The notes: generated from the sequence alone by a model not told the origin. Shown: positions 25,500 through 35,457, numbered from the stretch's first letter. The stretch is DNA of 64,000 bases from Ectobacillus antri (GCF_003852715.1 NZ_RIAV01000004.1:124001-188000); one strand, 5' to 3'. Numbers and translations: made by a program.

Positions 25500-26765
25500 A
25501 TGAAGCTTAGTGAATATAATACATCGCTGTCCGGTTTAATGGCCGCACAATTGGGTATTTCTACGACAAAGCAAAATATCACCAATCTGCAAAGCGATCA
25601 CTATGTGAGGCAAAAAGTCAATATGAGCGCTCTTGGTGCTGTACCAGATAGTCCAGGTCATGGTGTAAAGGTACTTGGTATTGAGAGAGTGGTAGATGAC
25701 ATTAAAACTGGACAATACAATAAGCAGCTGTCTGCGGTTTCGTATTACGAATATATGAAAACCGGCCTGATGAATGTTGAAAGCATGTTTCATGCTTCTG
25801 GGGATAATGGACTGTCAACACGTATTGATCGCTTTTTGCAAGCTTGGCACGAAATATCTAAAAATCCTACGCAATCTACGTATTATCAAACCGTTGTTTC
25901 TGAAGGTGTGAAGTTTGCATCTGAATTGAATCGTGTTGCAACTGATTTACGCACTGCAAAAGGGCAAGCGCAAGAAGATTTACAAGCTTCTGTACAAACT
26001 TTTAATAGAATTGCAGGGCAATTAGCAAACATAAATAAAAGAATCGCAGATGCTTCGACCGTTCCAAACCAACTCTTAAATGAGCGAGATCAATTGATTA
26101 GTGAGTTATCAACGTACGCACAGGTAGAGATTGGTTATGAATCCTTAAATCCTAATATCCCTACAATAAGGGTAGGTGGTATGATTGTTGTTTCGGGTAC
26201 GGATGCTATTCCGATAACGCTACAAAATGGAATAGTACAATTAAACGATAAGCCTGCTTTGCTACAAGGTGGTCGTATAAAAGCAGCAGAAGAGCTAGAT
26301 AAACATACTTCTGCTTATCTAGAAGAATTAGACACTTTTTCAAATAACTTTACTCAGAAAGTGAACGATATCGCAGGACAAGTATTTTTCGAAAAGAATG
26401 GAAACACCTTGCAAATAAATCCGACTTTTGTAAGCAATGCATTTTCCCTTGCGCTGAGCGCTGAAAAAGCCGAACAAATTGCGCAGTTGAAAAATACGAC
26501 AATTCCATCAGGTATCACATACCAAAAGGCGATGGATCAGTTGAGTGTAAAAATTGCAACGGACACGAACACAGCGACATCTCAACATACTATACATGAA
26601 GAAGTGCTACAAGGAATCGATAAAGATAAACGCAGCGTAGAAGGCGTGAATCTCGACGAAGAAATGGTTAATTTAATGATGTATCAAAACTATTTTACAG
26701 CCAATTCTAAAGCCATTCGCGTGATTGACGAACTGTACGACACGTTATTTGGAATACTTTCATAA
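25500..26765 (+). CDS. flgK: Flagellar hook-associated protein 1 FlgK
   Basis: 421 residues. The N-terminal D0 helix (LSGLMAAQLGISTTKQNITN) and the C-terminal segment VNLDEEMVNLMMYQNYFTANSKAIRVIDELYDTLF match the flagellar rod/hook family ends. Joins hook to filament. ATG after AAAAGGGG. Somewhat shorter than enteric FlgK. Confidence 0.94.
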   Translation: MKLSEYNTSLSGLMAAQLGISTTKQNITNLQSDHYVRQKVNMSALGAVPDSPGHGVKVLGIERVVDDIKTGQYNKQLSAVSYYEYMKTGLMNVESMFHASGDNGLSTRIDRFLQAWHEISKNPTQSTYYQTVVSEGVKFASELNRVATDLRTAKGQAQEDLQASVQTFNRIAGQLANINKRIADASTVPNQLLNERDQLISELSTYAQVEIGYESLNPNIPTIRVGGMIVVSGTDAIPITLQNGIVQLNDKPALLQGGRIKAAEELDKHTSAYLEELDTFSNNFTQKVNDIAGQVFFEKNGNTLQINPTFVSNAFSLALSAEKAEQIAQLKNTTIPSGITYQKAMDQLSVKIATDTNTATSQHTIHEEVLQGIDKDKRSVEGVNLDEEMVNLMMYQNYFTANSKAIRVIDELYDTLFGILS

Positions 26766-26780
26766 AGGTAGGAATCGACA

Positions 26781-27644
26781 ATGAGAATTTCAACATTTCA
26801 ACATGCCAACTGGACCAAGCATGAAATTATGAGAGTACAAACAAGTGTAGCGGAAAACCAACAAAAGGTATCATCCGGTAAGAAATACTTGCGACCGAGC
26901 GATGAACCGCTAGCGGCAGGAAAGACGTTAGCCATTGGGCATGCACTTAGACATATTGAACAAATGGAAAAAGATATTACGGATGTGAAGAATGTGTTAT
27001 CTAACACAGAAGGTGCACTCAGTAATTTACGACAAGCTTTAGATCGCACTAATACACTCGTACTTCAGGCACTAAATGGAACGCAATCTCCCGAAGATAA
27101 AAAAGCAATTGCGCATGAAGTGGCCAGCTTAATTAAACAGGTCAAGTATTTAGGCAATACGCAATACGATGGACGCTATATTTTTGGAGGGAGTAAAACA
27201 GAGACGGCTCCCTATGATGATAATGGTGCGTACCAAGGTGATGATCAAAGTGTGACTTGGAAACTAAATGAAGGATATGATGTCACAATATTTCAAAGTG
27301 GTAATAAAGTGATTACCCCGGCACTTCGAACATTGGAAACTATCTATGAAAAACTAAATACAAATGATATGGCTGGTGTACAGACGGCACTCGCAGAAAA
27401 CAGACGAAATACAGACAATGTGATTAATGCAATTACTGAAGTCGGAGCAATAGGCAGTACGATTCAAAGCTTCTCCGATATTTTAGGTACACAAAAAATC
27501 GCATTGGAGGAAAGCCGCTCCGCGGTAGAAAACATTGATATGGCAGAAGCGATTTCAGATTTATCGTATATGAATGCAACGTATCAAGCAACGCTCCAGG
27601 CTGTTAGCATGATGAACAAAGTAAGTATATTGAATTATATGTAG
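26781..27644 (+). CDS. flgL: Flagellar hook-associated protein 3 FlgL
   Basis: 287 residues with flagellin-like N-terminus (QQKVSSGKKYLRPSDEP) and C-terminus (MAEAISDLSYMNATYQATLQ). Second hook-filament junction protein. It lies 15 nt after flgK; ribosome site AGGTAGGA. Confidence 0.94.
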   Translation: MRISTFQHANWTKHEIMRVQTSVAENQQKVSSGKKYLRPSDEPLAAGKTLAIGHALRHIEQMEKDITDVKNVLSNTEGALSNLRQALDRTNTLVLQALNGTQSPEDKKAIAHEVASLIKQVKYLGNTQYDGRYIFGGSKTETAPYDDNGAYQGDDQSVTWKLNEGYDVTIFQSGNKVITPALRTLETIYEKLNTNDMAGVQTALAENRRNTDNVINAITEVGAIGSTIQSFSDILGTQKIALEESRSAVENIDMAEAISDLSYMNATYQATLQAVSMMNKVSILNYM

Positions 27645-27656
27645 GAGGAATGAATA

Positions 27657-29000
27657 GTGGCCGGTACAGTTACAGCATATGGTTCAAACGGAACCCAAAT
27701 ATGGGGTCTTGGTAATACCCTTATTAACACAGCTGATCTTGTAGAAATGGAGCTGCAAGCGTTAGAAGCAAGAAAAAGCCCGATGCTTCGCCAGAAAAAT
27801 ACAGCGACAACAAACAAGCAAACGTACAGCAACTTTCAAAATGACTTTTCATCACTTATACAGGCAGTGCGGAAAGTTGCATCTTTTACTGGTAGTGAAA
27901 AAGCGGTCACGATGTCTACTGCTGGATATGTGGACGTAAAAGCAGGAGCGAGTGCAATTAGCGGCTCTTATAAGATTGAAGTTGCAAAATTAGCAACGCG
28001 TCATCAAGTTGGTGGAGGAACAGCAATTAATTTGGCAGCGACAGTGACCTCAGCAACGGGTGTTAAATTAAATGGAAAAGATGTAGTTATTGATGCAGGT
28101 ATGACATATAAGCAGCTTATTGACAAAATTAATGGCGGGGACTATGGTGTATCTGTATATACGATTAAAGATGCCACCGGAGATCGTCTTTATATGACTG
28201 CCAAAAATTCAGGTGTAGCGTCAGCTATTACAATAGAATCAGGTACAGGGTCATTATGGCAAGATATTGGCATTGTAGACGGTAGCAATGCATTTAAAAA
28301 TATTATAGAAGCGCAGGATGCAGAGTACTCTATTAACGGTGTATCTCTAACAAATGCTTCTAATACAGTAGAAAACATATTGCCTGGTGTTAGCATCACA
28401 TTAACTACTCCGACGCCGGCTAATACACCGGTAACAGTGAACGTAGGTGACTCTTCTGTAAATGATTCTGTTTCTATCATTCAGGCAATGAGTAATGAAT
28501 ATAACAATGCCATTGGCAAACTTGGTACATACGGCGGTGAAGGCGGTGTATTACAAGGTTCCAATGCGGTATTGAGTACAAGCAGAGCTTTAGGAGCAAT
28601 TAGTATATTTCAAGTCAACGGCAAATATGCATCTTCATATGGTATTCAAATGGATAAAACGGGACGGATTAACCTAGATGCTACAAAGCTGCAAGATGCT
28701 TTTAAGAAAGATCCTGACGGTGCAAAAGCTTTTTTCTTTGGTGCAAATGGACTTGGTAAATACCTTGAGAAGCAGTTGGACAAGGTGTTTGGTGAAACAG
28801 GTAGTATCGGTAGTAGAATTAAGAGTTATGATGAAGAACTGCAAAAAATTAATACGCAAATTACTAAAATAGATGAATTAAACCGCTCTAGACAAGATGC
28901 GATTATTGCGAAGTATGCCAAGTTAGAACAACAGATGGCAGCTTTGAATACACAACTGAATTACATTAAGGCTGTGACAAAGAAAGACAACGATGATTAA
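27657..29000 (+). CDS. fliD: Filament cap protein FliD
   Basis: 447 residues. N-terminal FliD domain (NTADLVEMELQALEARKSPM), central domain with SGSYKIEVAKLATRHQV, and C-terminal coiled coil (YAKLEQQMAALNTQLNYIK). Caps the growing filament and folds flagellin subunits. GTG start with AGGAGGAA upstream. Confidence 0.94.
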   Translation: MAGTVTAYGSNGTQIWGLGNTLINTADLVEMELQALEARKSPMLRQKNTATTNKQTYSNFQNDFSSLIQAVRKVASFTGSEKAVTMSTAGYVDVKAGASAISGSYKIEVAKLATRHQVGGGTAINLAATVTSATGVKLNGKDVVIDAGMTYKQLIDKINGGDYGVSVYTIKDATGDRLYMTAKNSGVASAITIESGTGSLWQDIGIVDGSNAFKNIIEAQDAEYSINGVSLTNASNTVENILPGVSITLTTPTPANTPVTVNVGDSSVNDSVSIIQAMSNEYNNAIGKLGTYGGEGGVLQGSNAVLSTSRALGAISIFQVNGKYASSYGIQMDKTGRINLDATKLQDAFKKDPDGAKAFFFGANGLGKYLEKQLDKVFGETGSIGSRIKSYDEELQKINTQITKIDELNRSRQDAIIAKYAKLEQQMAALNTQLNYIKAVTKKDNDD

Positions 29001-29014
29001 AAGGAGGAAGCAGC

Positions 29015-29386
29015 ATGCAAGCGTGGCAACGATATATGCAAAATAGCATTATGACTAGTAACCCTATTAAAAACACAATCCTTATATATGAAAAAAGTGT
29101 TGCTGAGTTTCGTAATTTAGGAGAACTTTTAAATAATTTTCGTTTTCAAGAAGGGGATGCAGTAATTGAAAAGCTAGAGAATATTTTTGAAGAGCTTACA
29201 TTGCAGCTAAATCCTGATGCAGATGAAGAGTTATACAAAAATCTGACTTCGCTTTATGAGTGGATCTTAGCAGAACTTAGCAAAATAAAAATGACAAGAA
29301 CTGCAGAAGGAATTAATGATATGATTTATGTGCTTCAACAATTAATAGAGGGATACCAAGGGGCGTTGCATCATGCAGAGCAATGA
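29015..29386 (+). CDS. fliS: Flagellin export chaperone FliS
   Basis: 123-residue helical protein with the FliS features WQRYMQNSIMTSNPIK at the N-terminus and LYEWILAELSKIKMTR near the C-terminus. Binds flagellin before export. ATG after AAAGGAGG; overlaps the FliT-like gene by 14 nt. Confidence 0.92.
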   Translation: MQAWQRYMQNSIMTSNPIKNTILIYEKSVAEFRNLGELLNNFRFQEGDAVIEKLENIFEELTLQLNPDADEELYKNLTSLYEWILAELSKIKMTRTAEGINDMIYVLQQLIEGYQGALHHAEQ

Positions 29387-29651
29387 ACCCTATCTGGATT
29401 TTTTGAGTTGTTTTAATGAGTCGAGAAATATTATTGTATCCTACGAGAAACTACAAGAAAAAATGAACCACTTTAATCAGTGGTTTTTATCTCTTGAACA
29501 AGAAAAACGGGAAGTTTTGTCACAGCAACTTATTTTGTTGCTAGAGGAAGCAAAGTGCAAAGTGCAAGAAGAAAAAGATATATTAGAACAAATCATCTTG
29601 TCAGAAAATGCAAAAGGGCGAGCTAATTCTACGTATGGAAAATATGTATAA
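29373..29651 (+). CDS. fliT: FliT-like small helical protein
   Basis: 92 residues, helical and charged, immediately after and overlapping fliS. FliT, the FliD chaperone, is usually at this position; sequence conservation is weak, so the call is positional. Ribosome site GGGGCG lies inside fliS. Confidence 0.62.
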   Translation: MQSNEPYLDFLSCFNESRNIIVSYEKLQEKMNHFNQWFLSLEQEKREVLSQQLILLLEEAKCKVQEEKDILEQIILSENAKGRANSTYGKYV

Positions 29652-29671
29652 AGGGCAAGGAGATATGAACT

Positions 29672-30061
29672 GTGGATTTTGTGGGCGGAATTAGCAATTA
29701 CATGAGTTACTTGACGGCAAGGCGTGATGTTATCTCGGGGAATATTTCCAACGCCAATACGCCGGGTTATAAAGCGAAAGATGTAAAATTTATTGAGAGG
29801 CTAAACGAGGAGGGTGCTGTACAACAAATAAAGCGGAACAATGCACTTTTAACTACGCACGAACGGCATATTGCCGTTATGTCGCAAATAAATCGTCCGT
29901 ATCAAATTCAGGTGGGCAATGCTAAAGTTAACCAAGATGGAAATAGTGTAGATACGACGAAGGAAATGATTGAATTAATGAAAACCAATCATCTTTATTC
30001 TCTAGCTGTTGGAGCACTGAATAGTCAAAAAGTAATTAATCAAGCAGCACGAGGAAAGTAG
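29672..30061 (+). CDS. flgB: Flagellar rod protein FlgB
   Basis: 129 residues with the rod signature YLTARRDVISGNISNANTPG and C-terminal rod helix (MIELMKTNHLYSLAVGALNSQ). Proximal rod subunit. GTG start, AAGGAG 9 nt upstream. Confidence 0.93.
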   Translation: MDFVGGISNYMSYLTARRDVISGNISNANTPGYKAKDVKFIERLNEEGAVQQIKRNNALLTTHERHIAVMSQINRPYQIQVGNAKVNQDGNSVDTTKEMIELMKTNHLYSLAVGALNSQKVINQAARGK

Positions 30062-30070
30062 GGAGTGTAT

Positions 30071-30481
30071 ATGTTTAATGCCTTGAATATAAGCGGTTCT
30101 GGATTAACTGCTGCAAAGAAATGGATGGAAGTAACGTCTAATAATATTGTGAATATGAATACAACAAATGGGCCGAATGAAGCACCGTATTTTAGACAGC
30201 GCGTTGTTTTGCAAGACGCTCAACAATTTTCTGGCATGCTTGAAAGTACGGGCAAAGGTGTGCATATTAAAAGTATATCCGTTGATCAAACAGAACGACT
30301 TGTATATGAGCCGACACATCCTCATGCGAATGCCGAAGGGTATGTAAGGTATCCGAACGTTGACTTAACGGCTGAAATGACCAATGCGATGATTGCACAA
30401 AAGATGTATGAAGCTAACACATCTGTTTTAAATGCGAATAAAAAAATGCTCGATAAAGATTTAGAGATTGGAAGAGCATAG
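30071..30481 (+). CDS. flgC: Flagellar rod protein FlgC
   Basis: 136 residues: N-terminal LNISGSGLTAAKKWMEVTSNNI and C-terminal VDLTAEMTNAMIAQKMYEAN match FlgC. ATG 30071, with GGGAG 5 nt upstream, is preferred over GTG 30065. Confidence 0.93.
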   Translation: MFNALNISGSGLTAAKKWMEVTSNNIVNMNTTNGPNEAPYFRQRVVLQDAQQFSGMLESTGKGVHIKSISVDQTERLVYEPTHPHANAEGYVRYPNVDLTAEMTNAMIAQKMYEANTSVLNANKKMLDKDLEIGRA

Positions 30482-30495
30482 AAAGAGAGAATATC

Positions 30496-30777
30496 ATGCG
30501 TATAGATCAAATTACAAACTTTAAACCCATTACTTTGTCAGCGCGCCCTCTTTCGGGAGAAAACGAAGGCAAGCAATTTCTTTCTCTGTTAAATGAAATG
30601 ACACAAACACAAAATGCAAATCAAGTTGCGACATATAACTTAATTACCAAGGGTGAGGGAGAAGCGAGTCAAGTTTTAATTTCGCAAATGAAAGCTGAAA
30701 GCCAGATGAAGACAGCTGCATTAATACGTGATAATGTGATTGAAAATTACAAGCAGCTAATGAATACGCAACTGTAA
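30496..30777 (+). CDS. fliE: Flagellar hook-basal body protein FliE
   Basis: 93 residues with FliE ending (AESQMKTAALIRDNVIENYKQLM region). Links the MS ring to the rod. Ribosome site AAAGAGAG; lies between flgC and fliF as in most clusters. Confidence 0.9.
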   Translation: MRIDQITNFKPITLSARPLSGENEGKQFLSLLNEMTQTQNANQVATYNLITKGEGEASQVLISQMKAESQMKTAALIRDNVIENYKQLMNTQL

Positions 30778-30793
30778 AAGGATGGGCTAATTG

Positions 30794-32341
30794 ATGGAGA
30801 AACTGAAAGAAATAGCCGGGAGTCTTAAGTCTTGGCACAAAATGGTGATTGGCGCAGTTCTCCTTGCGATTGTGACCAGTGTTTCATTGTATTTCACATT
30901 ACCGGATAACTACGCAGTTTTATATAAAAATTTAAATGAAACGGATCAGCAAGAAATTTTAGCCGAACTTTCTAAACTAGGTGTTGACTATCAGCTACAA
31001 GAAGACGGCTCTATTAAGGTACCAGACAAAGATGTAGTATGGGTACGAGCTAGTATGCGTGAGTTAGGATTACCTAACAATGGCGCTGGCGGAGATGATA
31101 TTTTATTAGAAAGTTCCCTCGGGCTCAGTGAGCAAGATAAAAAAATGAGACAAACTGTTGGGATTCGCAAACAACTGGAAAGTGATATTGTAAAAAATAT
31201 TAACTCTATTGAAACCGCAAATGTACAACTTACCTTACCTGACAAAGAGAGCATCTTTGATGAAAAAACACCTAGCGGAACAGCTGCCGTTACGATTGGT
31301 GTTCGCGGCAATCAAGGTCTCACACAGGAACAAATTCTCGGTATTCAATATATGGTTAGCGCTGCAGTACCCGGCGTGAAAGCTGAAGATGTTAGCATTA
31401 TTGACAGTAAAAAAGGCGTTATCTCCAAGTCAGCAGACGTAGCACAAAACGCTTCTTCTTCTTTTGAAAAAGAGCTGGTTATGCAAAGACAAATTGAAGA
31501 ACGACTCAAACAAAACATTTCCGAAACGCTGGTGAACTTGTTTCAATTAAATAATTTTCATGTAAATACAAGTGTGAAAGTGAATTATGATGAAGTAACA
31601 AGACAAACGGAAATGTATGGTGATCGAAGCATGCTTCGCAGCAAGCAAGACCAAAAAGAAAAATCCACTGCAACGGAGAACAGTGGTGCTACAACGGAAG
31701 CCGGCATTGCTGCAAATGGAGAAGTTCCAAATTATAACAATAACAGTGTAGAAGGAAATATACTGTATAATCAAGATAATAGCAACACGACAGAAAATTA
31801 TGAAATTGATAAAACAGTAGAAACTATTATTAAGCATCCTGAATTAACAAGTACAAATGTTGTTGTATGGGTAGATGAGGAGACATTATTCAAGCGCAAC
31901 ATGGATGCAAATACCTTTAGGCAAGCAATTGCGACGGCTGCAGGTTTACAGGCAGATGCCAATGGTAGCTTTACAAATGGGCAAGTTACGGTTGTTCCTG
32001 TAGACTATGCAAAACAAGAACAGGCCAAACCAGCAAAGGTAGAAGAAAAGGGTAACAATTGGCTTATAATTTCAGGTATAGTAGCGGTGGTAACTGCATT
32101 GCTCTTAGGAGCAGGTGGGGTTTATGTAATGCGCAGACGCAAGCGTAAAGAAGAGCAGACTGTTGAAGAAGATAGAGAAGATTTGTTTGTTATAGAAGAT
32201 ATACCAGCTCATAAAGAAGTTGCAGCAACAATAAATGACGAAGGTTCTCAGGAGCCGTCTTTAGATCAGCAAGTGCAAGAACTTGCCAAGGAAAATATTG
32301 ATGAGGCTGCAAGAGTCCTGAAAAAATGGTTAAATCAGTAG
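30794..32341 (+). CDS. fliF: Flagellar MS-ring protein FliF
   Basis: 515 residues. TM1 (MVIGAVLLAIVTSVSLYFT), periplasmic ring-building domains (YAVLYKNLNETDQQEILAEL; LTLPDKESIF), TM2 (WLIISGIVAVVTALLLGAGGVYVM) and an acidic cytoplasmic tail for FliG. TTG 30791 and ATG 30794 are adjacent; ATG is chosen. Confidence 0.95.
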   Translation: MEKLKEIAGSLKSWHKMVIGAVLLAIVTSVSLYFTLPDNYAVLYKNLNETDQQEILAELSKLGVDYQLQEDGSIKVPDKDVVWVRASMRELGLPNNGAGGDDILLESSLGLSEQDKKMRQTVGIRKQLESDIVKNINSIETANVQLTLPDKESIFDEKTPSGTAAVTIGVRGNQGLTQEQILGIQYMVSAAVPGVKAEDVSIIDSKKGVISKSADVAQNASSSFEKELVMQRQIEERLKQNISETLVNLFQLNNFHVNTSVKVNYDEVTRQTEMYGDRSMLRSKQDQKEKSTATENSGATTEAGIAANGEVPNYNNNSVEGNILYNQDNSNTTENYEIDKTVETIIKHPELTSTNVVVWVDEETLFKRNMDANTFRQAIATAAGLQADANGSFTNGQVTVVPVDYAKQEQAKPAKVEEKGNNWLIISGIVAVVTALLLGAGGVYVMRRRKRKEEQTVEEDREDLFVIEDIPAHKEVAATINDEGSQEPSLDQQVQELAKENIDEAARVLKKWLNQ

Positions 32342-32359
32342 AATAGTGAGGGAAGAACA

Positions 32360-33370
32360 TTGAGCAAAAACGAACAAATAACCTCACGAGAAAAAGCAGC
32401 TATCTTAATTCAAGTTTTGGATGAAGATACGGCTGCTGAAGTGGTAACTCGTTTAAATGAGGATGAAAAAGAAACCCTGTTGCGCGAGATTTCACGATTT
32501 AAGAAATATCCAACAGATACTTTACAAGATGTTCTTGGACAATTTATGCAAGAAATGAGTATTCGCGAATTAAGCATGATGGCACCAAATCGTAACTATA
32601 TTCGCAGACTCTTTAAAAACATGTCAGATGAAGAATGGGAAGCGTTAATTCAAGATATGTCACTAAATCCTGATAATCCGTTCGATTTTTTAAACTCTGT
32701 AACTGATTTAGAGTCACTTTTAACAATTTTAAATGATGAATCACCACAAACGATTGCTATTATCGCATCACATATTAAGCCGCAGTTAGCATCACGACTA
32801 ATTGAAAAATTACCTGAGCAAAAAATGGTAGAAACAGTTATGCGCATCGCTAAGCTAGAACAGGTTGATGGTGACTTAGTTAACCAAATTGGCGAACTAT
32901 TAAAATCAAAACTTAAGCATATGTCATTTGGTCCTACGAATAAAACAGACGGTTTGAAAACTATTGTAAATATTTTAAACAATGTATCACGTGGTGTCGA
33001 AAAAACGGTATTTGAGAAGCTTGATGTAGAAGATTATGCCTTGTCTGAAAAAATTAGAGAAAATATGTTTGTCTTTGAGGATATTCTACGACTCGATGAT
33101 TTGGCATTGCGCCGTGTTCTTGAAGAAATTAAAGACAATAACTTGCTTGCAAAAGCGCTTAAAAGTGCAAAAGAAGAGCTTAAAGAGAAATTGTTTACAT
33201 GTATTTCGTCTAGTCGTAAGCAGATGATTGTTGATGAAATGGACGGATTAGGGCCACTTAAGGTTGCGGATGTAGAGAAAGCACAACAAGTAGTGACAAG
33301 CACCGTTAAACGTTTAGAGAAGGACGGTAAAATTGTCGTACAGCGAGGTGAAGAGGATGTCATTATTTAA
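32360..33370 (+). CDS. fliG: Flagellar motor switch protein FliG
   Basis: 336 residues with three FliG domains: N-terminal FliF-binding (SREKAAILIQVLDEDTAAEV), middle (ESPQTIAIIASHIKPQLASRL) and C-terminal torque helix region (VFEDILRLDDLALRRVLEEI). Rotor protein interacting with the stator. TTG start with GAGGGAAG upstream; its end overlaps fliH by 14 nt. Confidence 0.95.
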   Translation: MSKNEQITSREKAAILIQVLDEDTAAEVVTRLNEDEKETLLREISRFKKYPTDTLQDVLGQFMQEMSIRELSMMAPNRNYIRRLFKNMSDEEWEALIQDMSLNPDNPFDFLNSVTDLESLLTILNDESPQTIAIIASHIKPQLASRLIEKLPEQKMVETVMRIAKLEQVDGDLVNQIGELLKSKLKHMSFGPTNKTDGLKTIVNILNNVSRGVEKTVFEKLDVEDYALSEKIRENMFVFEDILRLDDLALRRVLEEIKDNNLLAKALKSAKEELKEKLFTCISSSRKQMIVDEMDGLGPLKVADVEKAQQVVTSTVKRLEKDGKIVVQRGEEDVII

Positions 33371-34037
33371 GAACAGAATTCCCAGGAATTCTGTTTCTTT
33401 TTCGGATGAGCAATTTAAGCTTCGTTATAGTACAGAAGAGAAAGACGAGTATGTAATTCCTCAGGTAGATATCGTGAACTTTACAATTGAAAAAGAACAG
33501 CTACAAAAAGAGCGTGAAGAACTTGCAGAAGTCAAGAGACAGTTGGAGCTTCGTGAACAAGCTTTGCAGCAAGCACAACTGCAATTTCTTGCTGATAAAC
33601 AACGCTTAGAAGAAGAACTGGCACAACAAGAAGTAGCGCTGTCACAAGAAAGACAGCAATTACATTATGAAGTACGAGAGTTTCTTTGGGATAATACATT
33701 GAAATTGGCTGAAAAAGTTGTTAATCAAGCGATTGATACGAAACAGCTTTCGATGCTGGAAATTTTAACAGGTATTGTAGAAACTTTGCCGATTGCTTTT
33801 GAGAAGCTACGGATTACTGTACATCCTGATACTTATGAATATATTCAACAAGAAGAAGCACGGGCACAATGGCTTTTAGGCATGGTAGAATGGAAATTTG
33901 ATTTTTCACTTGGTTTGGGAGAATTCGTTTTAGAAGAAGAAAAAGAATACTTTGAATATCGCATTGGTGCTATTTTTAAACAACTGCGCGAAAGAGTTAC
34001 CGAAGTTAGAGCGGAGGGGGAAGAGATGTGCACCTAA
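33357..34037 (+). CDS. fliH: Flagellar export protein FliH
   Basis: 226 residues. Long coiled coil (about 45-110, Glu/Gln-rich) and C-terminal FliH domain (LKLAEKVVNQAIDTKQLSML). Regulates the FliI ATPase. ATG 33357 has GAGGTG upstream inside fliG; an earlier in-frame TTG is rejected for lack of a ribosome site. Confidence 0.88.
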   Translation: MSLFKNRIPRNSVSFSDEQFKLRYSTEEKDEYVIPQVDIVNFTIEKEQLQKEREELAEVKRQLELREQALQQAQLQFLADKQRLEEELAQQEVALSQERQQLHYEVREFLWDNTLKLAEKVVNQAIDTKQLSMLEILTGIVETLPIAFEKLRITVHPDTYEYIQQEEARAQWLLGMVEWKFDFSLGLGEFVLEEEKEYFEYRIGAIFKQLRERVTEVRAEGEEMCT

Positions 34038-35329
34038 AGCAAGAACAAAAGCTATGGGATCAATTTATTTCCGCGCCCTTATACGTAACCAAGGGCAGAA
34101 TTCATAGTGTACAAGAGCAACTCTTTATAGCAAAAGGTCCCAAAGTAAAAATTGGTGATATTTGTGCAGTCGGAGAAAATCGTGTGTTGTGTGAAGTGAT
34201 TGCAATTGAAAAAGAAAATAATATGTTATTACCACTTAACCAAAATGAAAAGGTCAGCTATGGGGACTGGGTGATAAAGCTTGCAGAAGAAGTTAGTATT
34301 CCGCGTGGGAAACACTTGTTAGGAAAAGTACTAAACGCGAACGGAGAAATCCTTAATCGTGCTGAACAGCCTCCTGTTGATAAAGTGAAGCTTGATAGTC
34401 CGCCCATTCATGCATTTGAGCGGCAGGCCATCACAGATGTCTTTGAAACCGGCATTAAGGCAATTGATTCCATGCTAACAATTGGAATTGGGCAAAAAAT
34501 TGGTATTTTTGCCGGATCCGGTGTCGGAAAATCCACATTACTTGGCATGATTGCGAAAAATGCTAAAGCAGACATAAACGTTATTGGTTTAGTTGGAGAG
34601 CGCGGACGTGAAGTGCAAGATTTTATTCGTAAAGAACTGGGCGAAGAAGGAATGCAGAAAAGTGTCGTGGTTGTCGCCACGTCTGATGAGAGTCATCTTA
34701 TGCAAATGCGTGCTGCAAAGCTTGCTACATCCATAGCAGAATATTTCCGTGATCAGGGTAATAATGTATTGTTGATGATGGATTCTATTACTCGTTTTGC
34801 TGATGCAAGAAGAAGCGTTGATATTGCAGTAAAAGATTTACCCATTGGCGGAAAAACATTGCTAATGGAAAGTTATATGAAAAAGTTGTTAGAGCGGTCA
34901 GGAAAAACACAGTTAGGATCAATCACAGGAATTTATACAGTGCTAGTAGACGGAGATGATATGAATGGTCCAGTTCCTGATCTAGCGCGTGGTATTCTTG
35001 ACGGTCATATTGTGTTGAAGCGTGAATTGGCAGTGCTTGGTCATTATCCAGCTATATCGGTGCTGGATTCAGTAAGCCGGATTATGGAAGAGATTGTAGA
35101 GGAAGCGCACTGGCAATATGCGAATGAGATTCGCAAATACTTGTCTCTTTACAAAGAGAATGAGCTATACTTTAAACTTGGAACAATTCAGCAAAACGCG
35201 GAAACTGCGCATATTTTTAAAGCAAAAGATAAGGTGCCTTTTATTAATGAATTTCTAAAGCAAGGTCGTTCTCAATCATATCAATTCCATGAAACAATCG
35301 AAAAAATAGGTCAGCTTTCTTCCTCTTAA
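34028..35329 (+). CDS. fliI: Flagellar export ATPase FliI
   Basis: 433 residues, F1-beta-like ATPase: Walker A IFAGSGVGKSTLLGM, family signature GLVGERGREVQDFI, Walker B NVLLMMDSITRFADARR. Energises type III flagellar export. GTG start overlapping fliH by 10 nt, with GGAGGGG upstream. A terminator follows, so fliJ starts a new unit. Confidence 0.95.
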   Translation: MHLKQEQKLWDQFISAPLYVTKGRIHSVQEQLFIAKGPKVKIGDICAVGENRVLCEVIAIEKENNMLLPLNQNEKVSYGDWVIKLAEEVSIPRGKHLLGKVLNANGEILNRAEQPPVDKVKLDSPPIHAFERQAITDVFETGIKAIDSMLTIGIGQKIGIFAGSGVGKSTLLGMIAKNAKADINVIGLVGERGREVQDFIRKELGEEGMQKSVVVVATSDESHLMQMRAAKLATSIAEYFRDQGNNVLLMMDSITRFADARRSVDIAVKDLPIGGKTLLMESYMKKLLERSGKTQLGSITGIYTVLVDGDDMNGPVPDLARGILDGHIVLKRELAVLGHYPAISVLDSVSRIMEEIVEEAHWQYANEIRKYLSLYKENELYFKLGTIQQNAETAHIFKAKDKVPFINEFLKQGRSQSYQFHETIEKIGQLSSS

Positions 35330-35361
35330 AATCTTCCATCAACATGATGGAAGATTTTTTT
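35328..35361 (+). terminator. Terminator of the yaaR-fliI operon
   Basis: Perfect 13 bp stem AAAATCTTCCATC / GATGGAAGATTTT, loop AACAT, followed by T. Confidence 0.88.
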
Positions 35362-35369
35362 ATTAAAAA
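35357..35369 (+). promoter_or_regulatory. MogR box candidate upstream of fliJ
   Basis: TTTTTATTAAAAA fits TTTT-N5-AAAA and overlaps the tail of the fliI terminator. Confidence 0.5.
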
Positions 35370-35399
35370 TATAAAAATATTATAAAAATCTAAAAGAAA

Positions 35400-35412
35400 T
35401 TTTTTAAAAAAA
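35400..35412 (+). promoter_or_regulatory. Second MogR box candidate upstream of fliJ
   Basis: TTTTTTAAAAAAA, 43 bp after the first box (about four helix turns) and just before a TATAAT hexamer at 35417-35422, so placed to block the promoter. Confidence 0.5.
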
Positions 35413-35457
35413 GATATATAATAATAGATAGATGTATGTATAAAGGAGTGCAGACTT

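Noticed and set aside
30991-31311. Minus-strand ORFs over fliF, fliG, flhA and other flagellar genes
   Set aside because: Antisense shadows of well-supported genes with no ribosome sites and Ser/Thr-rich antisense-like composition.
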